64,000 nt of DNA from Mycobacterium colombiense CECT 3035. GTDB taxonomy: Bacteria > Actinomycetota > Actinomycetes > Mycobacteriales > Mycobacteriaceae. Shown here in pieces: positions 1-11,952 of this stretch. The DNA lies in the NCBI RefSeq assembly GCF_002105755.1, contig NZ_CP020821.1, positions 2,480,001 to 2,544,000 of the forward strand, written 5' to 3'. The translations under genes and the position numbers were made by a program. Below the pieces are notes generated by a model, which was not told the origin of the DNA, ran no database searches, and was given only the letters and a program-made list of their open reading frames with translations. Within the stretch, counting starts at the first letter, position 1; every line of letters starts with the position of its first letter.

Positions 1-3000
1 TTGAACAGCAGGTCCACCGGCGCCTGCAGGATCGCCTTGATCAGGTTGGGCGGCGTCATCTCGGCGATGTCGCCCTCGATGCCCAGCGCGTCGCGGACCT
101 GGGGGCTGACCGGAATCGCCTTGTGCTCACGGCTGTACACGCCGCCGCCCTCGCTGATCAGCGACGTGTCGTAGTCCTCCCAGCTGGACCGCGGCAGGTC
201 GAACATCCGCCGGCGTTCCTCCCACGAGCGCGCGGCGTCGGGATCGGGATCCAAGAAGATGTGCCGGTGGTCGAAGGCGGCGAGCAGCCGGATGTGCTTG
301 CTCAGCAGCATGCCGTTGCCGAAGACGTCGCCGCTCATGTCGCCGATTCCGACGACGGTGAAGTCCTCGGTCTGGGTGTCGATGTCCATCTCCCGGAAGT
401 GCCGTTTGACGGCCTCCCACGCGCCCTTGGCGGTGATGCCCATGGCCTTGTGGTCGTAGCCGACCGACCCGCCGGAGGCGAACGCGTCGCCCAGCCAGAA
501 TCCGTAGGACTTCGCGACGTCGTTGGCGATGTCGGAGAAGGTGGCGGTGCCCTTGTCCGCCGCCACCACCAGGTAGGCGTCGTCGCCGTCGCGCCGGATG
601 ACTTCGGTTGGCGGGCTGACCTTTCCGGTTGCATGGTCGACGTTGTCGGTGACGTCGAGCAGGCCGGAGATGAACAGCTGATAGCAGGCGACGCCCTCGG
701 CGCGGCTGGCATCGCGGTCGGCGGCGGCATCGCCGGTGGGCAGCGGCGGCCGCTTGAGGACGAACCCGCCCTTGGCGCCGACCGGCACGATGACGGCGTT
801 CTTCACCGCCTGCGCCTTGACCAGGCCCAGGATCTCGGTGCGGAAGTCGTCGCGACGGTCCGACCAGCGCAGGCCGCCACGGGCCACCGGGCCGAACCGC
901 AGGTGCACGCCCTCGACCCGCGGCGAGTAGACGAAGATCTCGTATTTGGGGCGCGGCAGCGGCAGCTCGTCGACCAGCTGGGCGTCCAGCTTGATCGCCA
1001 GCACGTTGCGGGCGCGGGCCGAACCCTCGCTCGTCACAAAGTAATTGGTTCGCAGCGTGGCCTGCACCAGCGACGCGAAGGCACGCAGAATGCGGTCGGT
1101 GTCCAGGCTCACCAGCGCGTCGATGTCGGCGGCGACCGCCGCCGCGGCGGCCTGTGCATCGCGGCCCGCCGACGAATCGGGGTCGGGGTCGAACAGCGCC
1201 TCGAACAGCGCGACGAGTGATCGCGCGGTCGAGGGATGCTCGTTGAGCACCGACTCGATGTAGGACTGGCTGTAGGGAAAGTTGGCCTGCCGCAGGTACT
1301 TTGCGTAGGCACGCAACAGCACGACCTGCTGCCAGCGCAGGCCCGCGCGCATCACCAGCTCGTTGAACCGGTCGATCTCCAGCCGGCCGTGCCAGATCGC
1401 GGTGACCGCGTCGGCGAACCGCTCGGCCATCGCGTCGCGCTCGTCCTGCGTCGAGGCCAGCCGGATGGTCGGATGCGGCGAGATCTTGAACTGGTAGATC
1501 CACACCGGCAGCCCGTCGGACCGGTTGACGGTGAAGGGGCGCTCCTCGAGCACCACCACGCCCATGCTCTGCAGCATCGGCAGCAGCTGGCTCAGCGAGG
1601 CCGTGCGTCCGCCCAGGAACCAGGTCAGCTGGGCCGTGCCGTCGTCGGCCTCGGTGAACACCAGCTTGACCGAATTGTCTTGCAGCTCACCGATGATGGC
1701 AATGTGGTCGATCGCGTCGGCCGGCGAGACGGCCTGCTTGTAGACCTCGGGGAACGCGGCCGCGTAGTACTCGGCGTCGGCATGCCCCACGGCGCCCTCC
1801 GCGGCGGCGGCGACCAGCCGGTCGCTCCAGGTGCGCGCGGCTTCGCTCAGCAGCGCCTGAATGCGGATGCGGTTGTCTTCGGAGACGTCGACCGGCGCGG
1901 CGCCGGGGCCGTCGGACGGCAGCCGGACCATGAAATGCATGAGGGCCCAAGGCGATTCGCTGACCCGGGCGGTGAATTCCAGCCGGGTGCCGCCGAATTC
2001 GTGGACCAGGATGTCTTCGATCTGCAGCCGCACCGCCGTGGTGTAGCGGTCGCGGGGCAGGTACACCAGGCAGGAAACGAAGTACTGCAGCCGGTCGGCG
2101 CGCAGGAACAGCAACGCGTTGCGCTGCGGTCCCAGATCCACCACCGCTTTGGCCATCGCGAGGAGCCGTTCGGCGCTGAGCGTGAACAACTCCGAGCGGG
2201 GAACGGTCTGGATGACGTCGAGCAGCAGCTGGCCCGGGTGGATCGGGTCGCTGTCTGCCATCGCCAGCGCCTCCCGGACCCGGCGCGAAATCGTCGGGAT
2301 TTCCAGGACATCGGCGTTCATGGCGGCCACCGTGAACAGCCCGACGAACCGGTGCTCGATCACGGCGCCGTCGACGTATTCGCGGACGGCGATGGCGTAC
2401 GGGTAGGCGCCGTAGCGCAGGTAGCTGCCCACCACCGATTGCGCGAGCACCAGCAACCTGTCGTCGTCGGTCAGCCGCGGGCGCGAGCCGGTGCGGGTGC
2501 GCAGCACGCCGAGGCCGGGCGAGCCGTCACCGGACACCTGGCCGTCGTGCACGTGGCAGCGCTGGTAGCCGAGCAGGAGGAAGTTTCCGTTGCCCAGCCA
2601 ACGCAGCAGCGCGGCGACGTCGTCGCGGTCCGGCGCGGAGAAGTGGTTGTCGGCGTTGGCGTCGACCTGCGCGGCCAGATCGCTCAGCGCGGCGATCAGA
2701 TCTGCCGCGTCGCTGGCGACCTGTTGCACGTCGGCCAGCACCTTGGGCAGCAGGCGTTCTACCTCGGCGAGTCCCTTGCTGTCGACCGACGGCAGCAGCT
2801 GCACGTGGATCCACGCCTCGCCGGCGTATTGCGATGCGCCTTCGGCTTTCGGCTCGACGCGCAGCAGGTCGCCCTCGGGGCTGCGCTGCACTTCGAACAC
2901 CGGCGTCATGATCGCCGTGTACGGGACGCCGAGCCGGTGCAGCAGCACCGTGACGGAATCCATCAGCATGCCGCCGTGATCGGTGACGACCTGCAGGGCC

Positions 3001-3284
3001 GGCCCGAACCCGGCGGGGTCTTCGGCCGGGTAGACCGCGACGCGGCTCTGGCCGGCGGGCCGGTGCAGGCCGAGGCGATAGTGCGCGCTCAGCATGGCCG
3101 GGGTCACGATCGCCGCCGGCACGGTCAGGTCGATGGGCCTGGTCTCCGCGCCCCCCGACTCGTCGCTGTGCGGACCGCGATAGCTCTCGACGTAGGCCCT
3201 CGAGATCCACTCGGGGATGTCCTGCTGCCGGGTGAAGGTCGTCCACGGCTCGAGATCGTGTCTGGCTCCGGGATCGATCGTCAT
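1..3284 (-). CDS. gdh: NAD-specific glutamate dehydrogenase, large type (C-terminus outside window)
   Basis: Oxidative deamination of glutamate to 2-oxoglutarate with NAD; cytoplasmic. The frame starts at ATG 3284 ([13 protein letters not shown]) and stays open to base 1, giving 1094 residues; the family has about 1600, so the last third lies beyond the left edge. The N-terminal part is the long regulatory region of the large GDH class. The catalytic domain begins near residue 790 with [13 protein letters not shown] and the glycine-rich VPVGAKGGF around residue 835. The family assignment rests on sequence recognition of the M. tuberculosis Rv2476c type. ettA ends 78 bases upstream on the same strand, so co-transcription is possible. 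No frameshift: the frame at the start codon agrees with the frame at the window edge. Confidence 0.95.
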   Translation of the reverse strand, partial: MTIDPGARHDLEPWTTFTRQQDIPEWISRAYVESYRGPHSDESGGAETRPIDLTVPAAIVTPAMLSAHYRLGLHRPAGQSRVAVYPAEDPAGFGPALQVVTDHGGMLMDSVTVLLHRLGVPYTAIMTPVFEVQRSPEGDLLRVEPKAEGASQYAGEAWIHVQLLPSVDSKGLAEVERLLPKVLADVQQVASDAADLIAALSDLAAQVDANADNHFSAPDRDDVAALLRWLGNGNFLLLGYQRCHVHDGQVSGDGSPGLGVLRTRTGSRPRLTDDDRLLVLAQSVVGSYLRYGAYPYAIAVREYVDGAVIEHRFVGLFTVAAMNADVLEIPTISRRVREALAMADSDPIHPGQLLLDVIQTVPRSELFTLSAERLLAMAKAVVDLGPQRNALLFLRADRLQYFVSCLVYLPRDRYTTAVRLQIEDILVHEFGGTRLEFTARVSESPWALMHFMVRLPSDGPGAAPVDVSEDNRIRIQALLSEAARTWSDRLVAAAAEGAVGHADAEYYAAAFPEVYKQAVSPADAIDHIAIIGELQDNSVKLVFTEADDGTAQLTWFLGGRTASLSQLLPMLQSMGVVVLEERPFTVNRSDGLPVWIYQFKISPHPTIRLASTQDERDAMAERFADAVTAIWHGRLEIDRFNELVMRAGLRWQQVVLLRAYAKYLRQANFPYSQSYIESVLNEHPSTARSLVALFEALFDPDPDSSAGRDAQAAAAAVAADIDALVSLDTDRILRAFASLVQATLRTNYFVTSEGSARARNVLAIKLDAQLVDELPLPRPKYEIFVYSPRVEGVHLRFGPVARGGLRWSDRRDDFRTEILGLVKAQAVKNAVIVPVGAKGGFVLKRPPLPTGDAAADRDASRAEGVACYQLFISGLLDVTDNVDHATGKVSPPTEVIRRDGDDAYLVVAADKGTATFSDIANDVAKSYGFWLGDAFASGGSVGYDHKAMGITAKGAWEAVKRHFREMDIDTQTEDFTVVGIGDMSGDVFGNGMLLSKHIRLLAAFDHRHIFLDPDPDAARSWEERRRMFDLPRSSWEDYDTSLISEGGGVYSREHKAIPVSPQVRDALGIEGDIAEMTPPNLIKAILQAPVDLLF

Positions 3285-3362
3285 GCCGATAGCTCCCAAC
3301 TGGCGACGGTTGTCAGTGCGCTCGGTCGCCCCGTTCCGTGGCGGTGCGGGGCGAAGCTGACA

Positions 3363-5039
<1,677 letters not shown>

Positions 5040-5118
5040 GCCGCGGTTATGCCTTTCTGATTTACAGAGTGATCTCGCGGACCATCCTAGGCATCGCCCG
5101 GCAGCGACGGCCCCGCCG

Positions 5119-5598
5119 CTAAGCGGTCAGCGGCAGCGGCCCGTCATCGGCGGACTCCACGTCGTCGGCGTCAGCGTCCTCACCAGCGGCGTCGGACGCG
5201 ACCGCCGGCGGTGTGGCGGCCTCGGTGGCGGCCGGACCGGTATAGCCCGGCCGCTCGATGCGCACAATCGCACGGGACACATCGGGCCCGACCGAGGTGG
5301 CGCGCATCTCCAGCGACGACCGCCGGTTGCCGTCGCGGTCCTCGTACTCGCTGGTGTACACGTGGCCCACCACGATCACCGGCGCGCCCTTGCCGAGCGC
5401 GGCACCCACGCCAGTGACCAACTTGCCCCAGCAGTTGACGTTGATGAACAGCGAGTTACCGGGCTCCCAGCCGCCGTCGGCGGTGCGCCGCCGGGAATTG
5501 CTGGCGACGCGAAACTTGATGACCTCCTGGGTGCCGACCTGTCGGCGTTCGGGGTTGTTGACGATGTGGCCGACCACGGTGAGCGCGGTTTCGAACAT
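5119..5598 (-). CDS. ssbB: Single-stranded DNA-binding protein, SsbB-type paralogue
   Basis: A 159-residue SSB paralogue. The N-terminal ~110 residues form an OB fold, with TVVGHIVNNPERRQV and the internal WGKLVTGVGAALGKG resembling bacterial SSB. The C-terminal 45 residues are low complexity (A, D, E, P rich) and end in DDGPLPLTA. They lack the DDDIPF-type acidic tip that recruits partner proteins in the housekeeping SSB, so this is probably not the replicative protein. Homologue of Rv2478c by position and sequence. It lies 79 bases upstream of ettA. Confidence 0.88.
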   Translation of the reverse strand: MFETALTVVGHIVNNPERRQVGTQEVIKFRVASNSRRRTADGGWEPGNSLFINVNCWGKLVTGVGAALGKGAPVIVVGHVYTSEYEDRDGNRRSSLEMRATSVGPDVSRAIVRIERPGYTGPAATEAATPPAVASDAAGEDADADDVESADDGPLPLTA

Positions 5599-5718
5599 TG
5601 CAGTGATCCCTTCTCGATTGCATTGGCTATGGCCGCCAGTAGGCGCGGCGCCACCGACGAACGCCGTGGGAACAACCCGGAAATCGGCCGCCGCTGTTGA
5701 AGAAACCGGGACTGTGGA

Positions 5719-7785
5719 TCAGTCGGGATCGGCCGGGGTCCGCCCGGGCCGCTTGGGCGTCTCGCCCTGGGCCAGCTGCGCCAGCATCGCGTTGTAGGCG
5801 ACCAGCTCGGCGTCGTCGTCGCGGTCGGCGGCCCGGTCCAGCCGCTTGGCCGTGCGGCGATCGCTGCGCGCCCACTGGATCAGCAGCGCGAGCATCACGA
5901 TCACCAGCGGGAACTCCCCCGCCGACCACGCGATGCCCCCACCCAGGTGCTGGTCGCCGAGCAGGTCGGTGTGCCAGCTGAGGCCGAGGGAGCGGTAATA
6001 GTCCGCGCCGAGCACCTTCTTGGTCCCCATCAGGACCACCCCGAAGAAGGCGTGCAGCGGCAGCGACGCGAACACCACGGCCACCTTGGCCAGCGGCGGG
6101 ATCGGTCGCGGCGTCGGGTCGACCCCGATCACCACCCAATAGAACAGGTAGCCGCTCACCAGAAAGTGGACGTTCATCGCCAGATGGCCGGCGTGGCTGC
6201 TCGCGGTGGTGTCGAAGAGGTTCGACAGGTACAGCCCGTAGAACCCGGCGACGAACAGCACGGTGGCCACCACCGGGTTGGTGAGGAATCGGGAGAAGCG
6301 GCTGTGCAGCGCGGTCAACAGCCACTCCCGCATGCCCGGCGGATCGTCGCGGCCGGCCGCGGGCAGGGCCCGCAGCGCCAGGGTGACCGGGGCGCCGAGC
6401 ACCAGCAGGATCGGGATCAGCATCGACAGGCACATGTGGACCACCATGTGCATGCTGAACATCGCCGGCATGTAGCGTCCGACACCCGACGACGTCACGA
6501 ACAGCAGCACCAGGCAGCCGAGCAGCCAGGAGACGGTCCGACCGGGCGGCCACGTGTCGCCGCGCCGGCGCAGCCGCACCAGCGCCGCCGCGTACAGCGC
6601 GGCGAAGACGAGGGCGGCGGTGCCGAAGATCAGGTCGAAGCGCCAGTCGAACAGTATGCGCGCCACGGTCGGCGGCCCGTCGAAGTCGTAGCCGATCTCG
6701 GCTTCCGGAATCGACGGCAGCCGCGCCGGCGGTGGCGGCGGCGGGGTGCGGCCCAGCCCGACGGCGATGCCGAAGGTGAGGCCGAAGGTGGCGGCCTCGA
6801 TCAGCGTCAGCCGCAGCAGCGCGCGACGCGCTGGTGCCGGAGTCGGATCCGCTTGCAGCGCAGCAACACTCACGCGACGCTGGCGCCAGCCAAGCCCACC
6901 CAGCAGGCACAGCGCGACGAACTTGGCGGTGACCAGCCGCCCGTAGTCGGTGCTGAACAGGTCGGACGGCTGCATCCGCACCAGGGCGTTGACCACTCCG
7001 CTCAACGCCATCGCGACCCAACACCACAGCGCGATCATCGAGAACCGCCGCGCGGCCAGCCCGAGGTGGCCACCACCGCGCAGGGCGTGGGCCAACAGGG
7101 CGAGCAGGCCACCTGCCCACAGGCTGGCGGCGACCAGGTGGATCAGCAGGCCGTTGGTGGCCAGGTCGTGCGAACCGCCGGCCGACGAATGACCGGTCAA
7201 TCCCAGCGGAATCAGCGTCATCACCGAGGCGGCGAACAGCACCGGCGTCCACGACCAGCGCAGCACCGACAGGCTCGCCAGCGTGATCACCGCGGCCACG
7301 ATCGCGGTCCAGCGCCAGGCCGACGCCGTGGTGATCAGGCCCGCCAACGACCACATCCGCATCGCGGGAATGTCGGCGACGGGATGGCCGGACACGTCGG
7401 AGATGGTCAGCGGGACCAGCAGAGCGGCGCACACCGCCCACACCCCCGACGCCACCGTCCCGAGCCGAAGGGCCCGGTAGCCGTCGGCGTCGAGGACGCC
7501 GTTGCGCTGCGGCGGCACCAGGAACGCGGCGAACAGGAACGAGCCGACCGCCAGCACGGCGGCGATCTCACCCGCGGCGCGCACGAACGGCAGCCCCAGC
7601 GTGGTCACCTGGCCCGGATCGGGCAGGCCCGTCACCGTCAGCGCGCTGGCCAGCGAGAGGGTCCCGATGCCGGCGGCCGTGCAGCCCGCCAGCGCCCCGA
7701 CGCCGGCCAGCACCGGCCACACCAACGCACGGCGCTCGGCCGAGGCCTTGGTCGGGGCCTTGCCGGCAGGCGGGGCGACGGTCAT
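5719..7785 (-). CDS. CopD/CtaG fusion membrane protein (copper handling, cytochrome oxidase assembly)
   Basis: A polytopic membrane protein of 688 residues. The start ATG at 7785 (MTVAPPAGKAPTK) is chosen because the open frame upstream of it is low-quality Arg-rich sequence and the next gene ends at 7814. The N-terminal half has many hydrophobic helices and a CopD-type region (LLIHLVAASLWAGGLLALL, about residues 195-215). The C-terminal half resembles caa3_CtaG, with paired His motifs such as MFSMHMVVHMCLSM near residue 435 and MNVHFLVSGYLFYWVV. The family is the bifunctional CopD/CtaG protein also seen as Rv0102. A role in copper delivery to terminal oxidase is inferred from domains, not shown. 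In M. tuberculosis this interval between ssb and plsB2 is different. Confidence 0.85.
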   Translation of the reverse strand: MTVAPPAGKAPTKASAERRALVWPVLAGVGALAGCTAAGIGTLSLASALTVTGLPDPGQVTTLGLPFVRAAGEIAAVLAVGSFLFAAFLVPPQRNGVLDADGYRALRLGTVASGVWAVCAALLVPLTISDVSGHPVADIPAMRMWSLAGLITTASAWRWTAIVAAVITLASLSVLRWSWTPVLFAASVMTLIPLGLTGHSSAGGSHDLATNGLLIHLVAASLWAGGLLALLAHALRGGGHLGLAARRFSMIALWCWVAMALSGVVNALVRMQPSDLFSTDYGRLVTAKFVALCLLGGLGWRQRRVSVAALQADPTPAPARRALLRLTLIEAATFGLTFGIAVGLGRTPPPPPPARLPSIPEAEIGYDFDGPPTVARILFDWRFDLIFGTAALVFAALYAAALVRLRRRGDTWPPGRTVSWLLGCLVLLFVTSSGVGRYMPAMFSMHMVVHMCLSMLIPILLVLGAPVTLALRALPAAGRDDPPGMREWLLTALHSRFSRFLTNPVVATVLFVAGFYGLYLSNLFDTTASSHAGHLAMNVHFLVSGYLFYWVVIGVDPTPRPIPPLAKVAVVFASLPLHAFFGVVLMGTKKVLGADYYRSLGLSWHTDLLGDQHLGGGIAWSAGEFPLVIVMLALLIQWARSDRRTAKRLDRAADRDDDAELVAYNAMLAQLAQGETPKRPGRTPADPD

Positions 7786-7813
7786 ATGTCCAGGGTATGG
7801 CCGGGCGCGGCGG

Positions 7814-10168
7814 CTACAGAGCCTGGCTCTCCAGAAGGGCCTGACGCGCCTTGGCCTCGCGGGCCACGAACTGATCACGCGCGATCTGGCCGACGTAGTT
7901 GAAGTCCTGCAGGATGTCGCGGAGCTCTTGCAGGAAAGCGGCGCGCCTGTCGGCGAGGTCCGGCGCCGGCGCGATCAGGTTTTGATCGTCGACGACCTGT
8001 CGCGCGGTGGCGAACAGCAGCGTCGACACCGATTCGCTGCTGCGGATCCGGGTCTGGGCCACATACTGCCGGCCGACCCCCAACGCCAGGTCGGTCAGTT
8101 CCTTGTGCCCGATGTCGGCGGGCGCGTCACGCAACACGTCGGCGACGATCTCGTAGGCCTCGAAGAACACCCGCAGCATCGCATCCGCCATCAGCGGACG
8201 CTTGGCGAACAACAGCGCGTGGATCTCGTCGCCGCCGGCGGACACGTGGGCTTCCCAATTGTTGTGCCACGCCATCTCTTCGGCGATGTGGTCCCGGAAG
8301 GTCGCCGAGTCGGCGAAGTAGAAGTCGAACTTCAGCAGATCGCGCAGCCGCATCGCCTGGGTCCAGAAAGCCTCCATGCGGTCCCCGTCGGCGTGCCGGG
8401 CGTGCGCCAGCGCGAGTTCCACGATCGAGGTCTCTAGGAAGGCGTGGATCACCGAGTTGCGGTAGAAGGCCGCGGCGTGCTGCTCGTCGGGCGCGATGCG
8501 CCACACCGGTTCCCGGCCGCCGTCGACGCGGGTGATCGGGTGCCCATTGGACAGCGCGTCGACCGCCGCGCGCACCCCGTCGTGGGTGCGCAGCCGCAGC
8601 GCGCTGGTGGACATCGGGTTTTGTTTGCGTTCCAGGTAATCCAGCGAGTCCTGCAGGGTGTGGTGCAGCTGGCCGAGCGTCAACGCCGCGCCGCGGGTGG
8701 TCAGCAACAGCGCGCACACCAGGCCCGTCGCCGTGACCGGGGTCGACTGCAGGATCCGCCAGGCGACCTCGAACGACATCTTCTGCAGCGCAAGCCTTTT
8801 GGCGTCTGGATCGTGCGCCAGCGGGCCGTGCGGGGCGCCCAGGTACTGGCGCATCGACACGGCTTCGGGGAACCGGACGTAGATCTTGCCGTAGTTGCGT
8901 TCGCCCTGCGCGCGGATGAAGTTGTACAGCCAGCCCACGCCTTCGGGCGTCTTCTCGCCGCCGCGGGCGTAGGCGGCGTATTCGGCGGTCTCGTGCAGCT
9001 GGTCGAAGCTGATCGAGACCGGTTGCAGCAGAATGTCTTCGCTGCGGCCGTCCAGGTAGGCGTCGGCGACGTAGGCCAGCAGGCCCAGCTTGGGCGGCAG
9101 CATTTTTCCGGTACGCGAGCGGGTACCCTCGATCGACCAGCTCAGGTTGAACCGCTTTTCGACGATGTAGCCGACGTATTCGCGCAGCACGTACTTGTAG
9201 AGCTGGTCGTTGCCGATGTTGCGACGGATGAAGATGACACCGGAACGGCGCAGCAGCGGGCCCATCGCACCGAACGACAGGTTGATGCCGGCGAACACGT
9301 GCACCGGCGGTAACCGGTTCTCCTGCATGGCGACCGGCACCACCGCGCCGTCGATGTAGGACCGGTGCGAGAACAACAGCACGGCCGGGTGGGCGTCCAG
9401 GCCGGCCCGCATCGCCGCGACCTGATACTCGTCGTAGTCGATCTCAGGATCGAACCCGCGGCTGAGCATCCTGCCCAGCACTCCGACGAGATCGACCGAG
9501 GCCCGGCTCCATCCGGTGGCGAGTTCGTCGAGCATCTTTCCGGCCTCGTCGACGGTGGCGCCGGGAATCTTGGCCAGGCCGGCGCGAAACCGATTGGAAG
9601 CCAATATCTCCGGCTTCACCAGCCGCGGTGACTTGTATTGCGGTCCGAGGATCCGGTACTCGACGCGCTCCATCGCCAAGATGGCGCGGCGGATCACGAA
9701 CTGGGCGAAGTCGTTCTTGTCCTCCCCGACGGTGGTATCGCGCCACTGCCGGCGCAGCTCGGAGACGGTGGCGGCTTCACCGGCCACCACCCGGGCGCGC
9801 TGGGGGGCCGTCCGCACGATCTGTTCTTGCCGACGGTCGTTGGGGTGATAGGGATCCCGGCCGGGGAGCAGCCCGGCCAGCTTGGCCACCCTGCCGCGAT
9901 CCGGCTCCGGCAGCCAGAACACCCGCACCGGGACGATCGAACGGTCCTCCCCTGATTCGAGCTGTTCGGCCAGAGCGGTCATGACTTCCGGCGGCGCGTC
10001 GAGCGCCGGCAGTTCCACCAGGTCGAAGTTCGCCCCCGGATGGCCGGCGCGCTGTCGCTCCATCCACGCCGTCACCAGTTGCATCTCGACCGGTGAGGCC
10101 ATCGACGCCAATACCAGCGAGTCTCGTCCGCCGAGGACCGCGCTGCTATCTGCGGCCGGTTCGGTCAC
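7814..10168 (-). CDS. plsB2: Glycerol-3-phosphate 1-O-acyltransferase
   Basis: First acylation of phospholipid and triacylglycerol synthesis, transferring an acyl group to sn-1 of glycerol-3-phosphate. It has 784 residues, close to the 789 of Rv2482c. The catalytic HX4D motif is HRSYID with His268. The following blocks [12 protein letters not shown] and [11 protein letters not shown] are the substrate-binding motifs of GPATs. No signal peptide; membrane-associated in the family. Its ATG overlaps the stop of plsC by 4 nt (10165-10168), so it is translationally coupled as the third gene of WS/DGAT-plsC-plsB2. Confidence 0.95.
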   Translation of the reverse strand: MTEPAADSSAVLGGRDSLVLASMASPVEMQLVTAWMERQRAGHPGANFDLVELPALDAPPEVMTALAEQLESGEDRSIVPVRVFWLPEPDRGRVAKLAGLLPGRDPYHPNDRRQEQIVRTAPQRARVVAGEAATVSELRRQWRDTTVGEDKNDFAQFVIRRAILAMERVEYRILGPQYKSPRLVKPEILASNRFRAGLAKIPGATVDEAGKMLDELATGWSRASVDLVGVLGRMLSRGFDPEIDYDEYQVAAMRAGLDAHPAVLLFSHRSYIDGAVVPVAMQENRLPPVHVFAGINLSFGAMGPLLRRSGVIFIRRNIGNDQLYKYVLREYVGYIVEKRFNLSWSIEGTRSRTGKMLPPKLGLLAYVADAYLDGRSEDILLQPVSISFDQLHETAEYAAYARGGEKTPEGVGWLYNFIRAQGERNYGKIYVRFPEAVSMRQYLGAPHGPLAHDPDAKRLALQKMSFEVAWRILQSTPVTATGLVCALLLTTRGAALTLGQLHHTLQDSLDYLERKQNPMSTSALRLRTHDGVRAAVDALSNGHPITRVDGGREPVWRIAPDEQHAAAFYRNSVIHAFLETSIVELALAHARHADGDRMEAFWTQAMRLRDLLKFDFYFADSATFRDHIAEEMAWHNNWEAHVSAGGDEIHALLFAKRPLMADAMLRVFFEAYEIVADVLRDAPADIGHKELTDLALGVGRQYVAQTRIRSSESVSTLLFATARQVVDDQNLIAPAPDLADRRAAFLQELRDILQDFNYVGQIARDQFVAREAKARQALLESQAL

Positions 10169-11952
10169 TGATGCCCTCGGGGCGGCGATTCGGGCGGCTC
10201 GGCGTTGACGGCCGACGCCTCGGCGGCGGGTCGTTGCGCCTCACCGTCTCTGAGGGCGGCCTGGGATTCGTGGGGGTTTGCCTTGGGCGGCTTGGCTTTC
10301 GGAACCGCCTTCTTCGCCGCCGCCTTCTTCGCCGGGGCCTTCTTGGCCGCCGCCTTTTTCGCCGGTGCCTTCTTGGCTGGCGCCTTCTTGGCCGCCGCCT
10401 TCTTCGCCGGAGCCTTCTTCGCCTTGGCCGCCGCCTTCTTCTCGGCGTAGAGGTCGACCTCGGGCAGTTCGTCGACGGGCCAGTTGGCGAGCGTGTCCAG
10501 GTACAGCTGACGCACCTCGGCGATGCGCTCCGGCAGCGTGTCCAGCGTCCAGTCCTGCACCGAAATCGGCGGAAACACCGCGACGTCGACGGTGCCCGGG
10601 TTGATGACGGTCGAGTTCCGCGCGGCGACGAGCTCGGCGTTGCGGATCACGATCGGGACGATCGGGATGCCTGCGGCCATCGCGAGACGAAATGGTCCCT
10701 TCTTGAAGGGACCGACCTCGGTGGTGTCCAGCCGGGTGCCTTCCGGCGCCATCACGATGGAAAGTCCGTTCTTGGCTCGTTCTTCGACCGTGCGCATCGT
10801 CTCGAGCGCCGAGGCCGAATCGTCTCGGTCGATGAAGACACCGTCCAGCGCCTTACCGAGCAGGGCCATGACCGGATTCTTTTGCAGCTCCTTCTTGGCT
10901 ACGGCAACCCAGTTGTCGTTCACGAGCGCACCAGCGATTACGGGGTCGACCTGGTTGCGGTGGTTGTAGATGAAGACGGCCGGGCGTTGGGCCCTCAGGT
11001 TCTCTTTTCCAATAACGTTGAGGTGTACTCCGGTGGTCGCGAGCACCGTTTGGGAAAAGACGGATGTGAAGAAGTTGGCGCCCCGCCGCCGGCTGCCGGT
11101 CAACACACCCATCGCCACCGCTCCGGCGCCGACGGGAACAATCGAGCCGAGTCCGGCAAGTGTGCGCACCTGGCGTCGCAGACCGACCGGGCCGCGGCTG
11201 TTGAATCTCAGGATCGGCCAACCGCGGCGCTTGGCTACCGCGGCCATTTTGCCTTCCGGGTTGGTCGGCCGCGGATTGCCGACCAGATACATCAGGGCGA
11301 CGTCCTCGTCACCGTCGGCGTAGAAGTAGCTGTCCTTGAGATCGATGTCGTGCTCGGCCGCAAAGCGTTGTACCGCAGCGGCTTTGCCCGGGCCCCACAG
11401 GATCGGCTTCGCGACGCCGCCGGTGAGGATGCCGTCCTCGGTGGTTTCGAACTTGTTGGTGAGCATGTTGGGGATCCCGAGGAAACGCGCGACGGGGTTG
11501 ACCTGGATGGTCAGCGCCGACGAGCTGAGCACCACGGTGTGCCCGCGGGCCACGTGCGCGCGCACCAGCTCGCGCATCTCCGGGTAGATCCGCGACTCGA
11601 TCCGCTGGACGAACAGCCGCTCACCGATCTCTTCCAGGTCGTCGAGCAGTCTGCCGGTGAGTGCCGCGGCGGCCTTGCCGATCAGGTCCTCGAACTCGAT
11701 GCGACCCAGGGTGTGGCTCAGGCCGGCCTGCACCATGCCGAGCAGCTCCCCCACGCCCATGTCGCGGCGCAGCAGCCGCTCCTGGGTCAGGATGATCGCG
11801 GTGAACCCGGCGACCAGCGTGCCGTCCAGGTCGAAGAACGCACCGATCTTGGCACCGGCGGGGCTGGCCATGATCTCGGCCACCGAGCCGGGGAGCCGCA
11901 TGTCCTGCCCCGACGTTTCGCCCTTGTCCCCCTGCTCGTTTGACGCGCTCAC
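10165..11952 (-). CDS. plsC: Bifunctional HAD phosphatase / 1-acylglycerol-3-phosphate acyltransferase with Lys/Ala-rich tail
   Basis: A 595-residue two-domain protein, homologue of Rv2483c. Residues ~35-290 are a HAD hydrolase of SerB/IB type: nucleophile motif FFDLDGT with Asp41/Asp43, then LSSSAL and [12 protein letters not shown]. Residues ~315-490 are an AGPAT domain: NHRNQVDP with His331 (HX4D) and MAPEGTR. Residues ~503-552 are a run of [10 protein letters not shown] pentads encoded by an imperfect 15-bp minisatellite (about 10300-10445). A hydrophobic segment near 270-285 may anchor the protein. The fusion would let one polypeptide acylate lysophosphatidate and dephosphorylate a product, but the HAD substrate is unknown. 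4-nt overlaps on both sides show an operon. Confidence 0.92.
   Translation of the reverse strand: MSASNEQGDKGETSGQDMRLPGSVAEIMASPAGAKIGAFFDLDGTLVAGFTAIILTQERLLRRDMGVGELLGMVQAGLSHTLGRIEFEDLIGKAAAALTGRLLDDLEEIGERLFVQRIESRIYPEMRELVRAHVARGHTVVLSSSALTIQVNPVARFLGIPNMLTNKFETTEDGILTGGVAKPILWGPGKAAAVQRFAAEHDIDLKDSYFYADGDEDVALMYLVGNPRPTNPEGKMAAVAKRRGWPILRFNSRGPVGLRRQVRTLAGLGSIVPVGAGAVAMGVLTGSRRRGANFFTSVFSQTVLATTGVHLNVIGKENLRAQRPAVFIYNHRNQVDPVIAGALVNDNWVAVAKKELQKNPVMALLGKALDGVFIDRDDSASALETMRTVEERAKNGLSIVMAPEGTRLDTTEVGPFKKGPFRLAMAAGIPIVPIVIRNAELVAARNSTVINPGTVDVAVFPPISVQDWTLDTLPERIAEVRQLYLDTLANWPVDELPEVDLYAEKKAAAKAKKAPAKKAAAKKAPAKKAPAKKAAAKKAPAKKAAAKKAVPKAKPPKANPHESQAALRDGEAQRPAAEASAVNAEPPESPPRGHQ
10300..10445. 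repeat. Imperfect 15-bp minisatellite encoding Lys/Ala pentads
   Basis: Within plsC, the plus strand reads repeated units of the form GCCTTCTTNGCCGNN, which on the minus strand code KKAPA or KKAAA. At least eight units are visible with scattered substitutions. The product is a highly basic tail like those on mycobacterial HU and other DNA- or membrane-associated proteins. Unit number is likely to vary between strains. Confidence 0.85.

Noticed and set aside
5947..7902. 651-codon plus-strand frame opposite the CopD/CtaG gene
   Set aside because: Arg/Gln/His-rich antisense shadow with no start signal.
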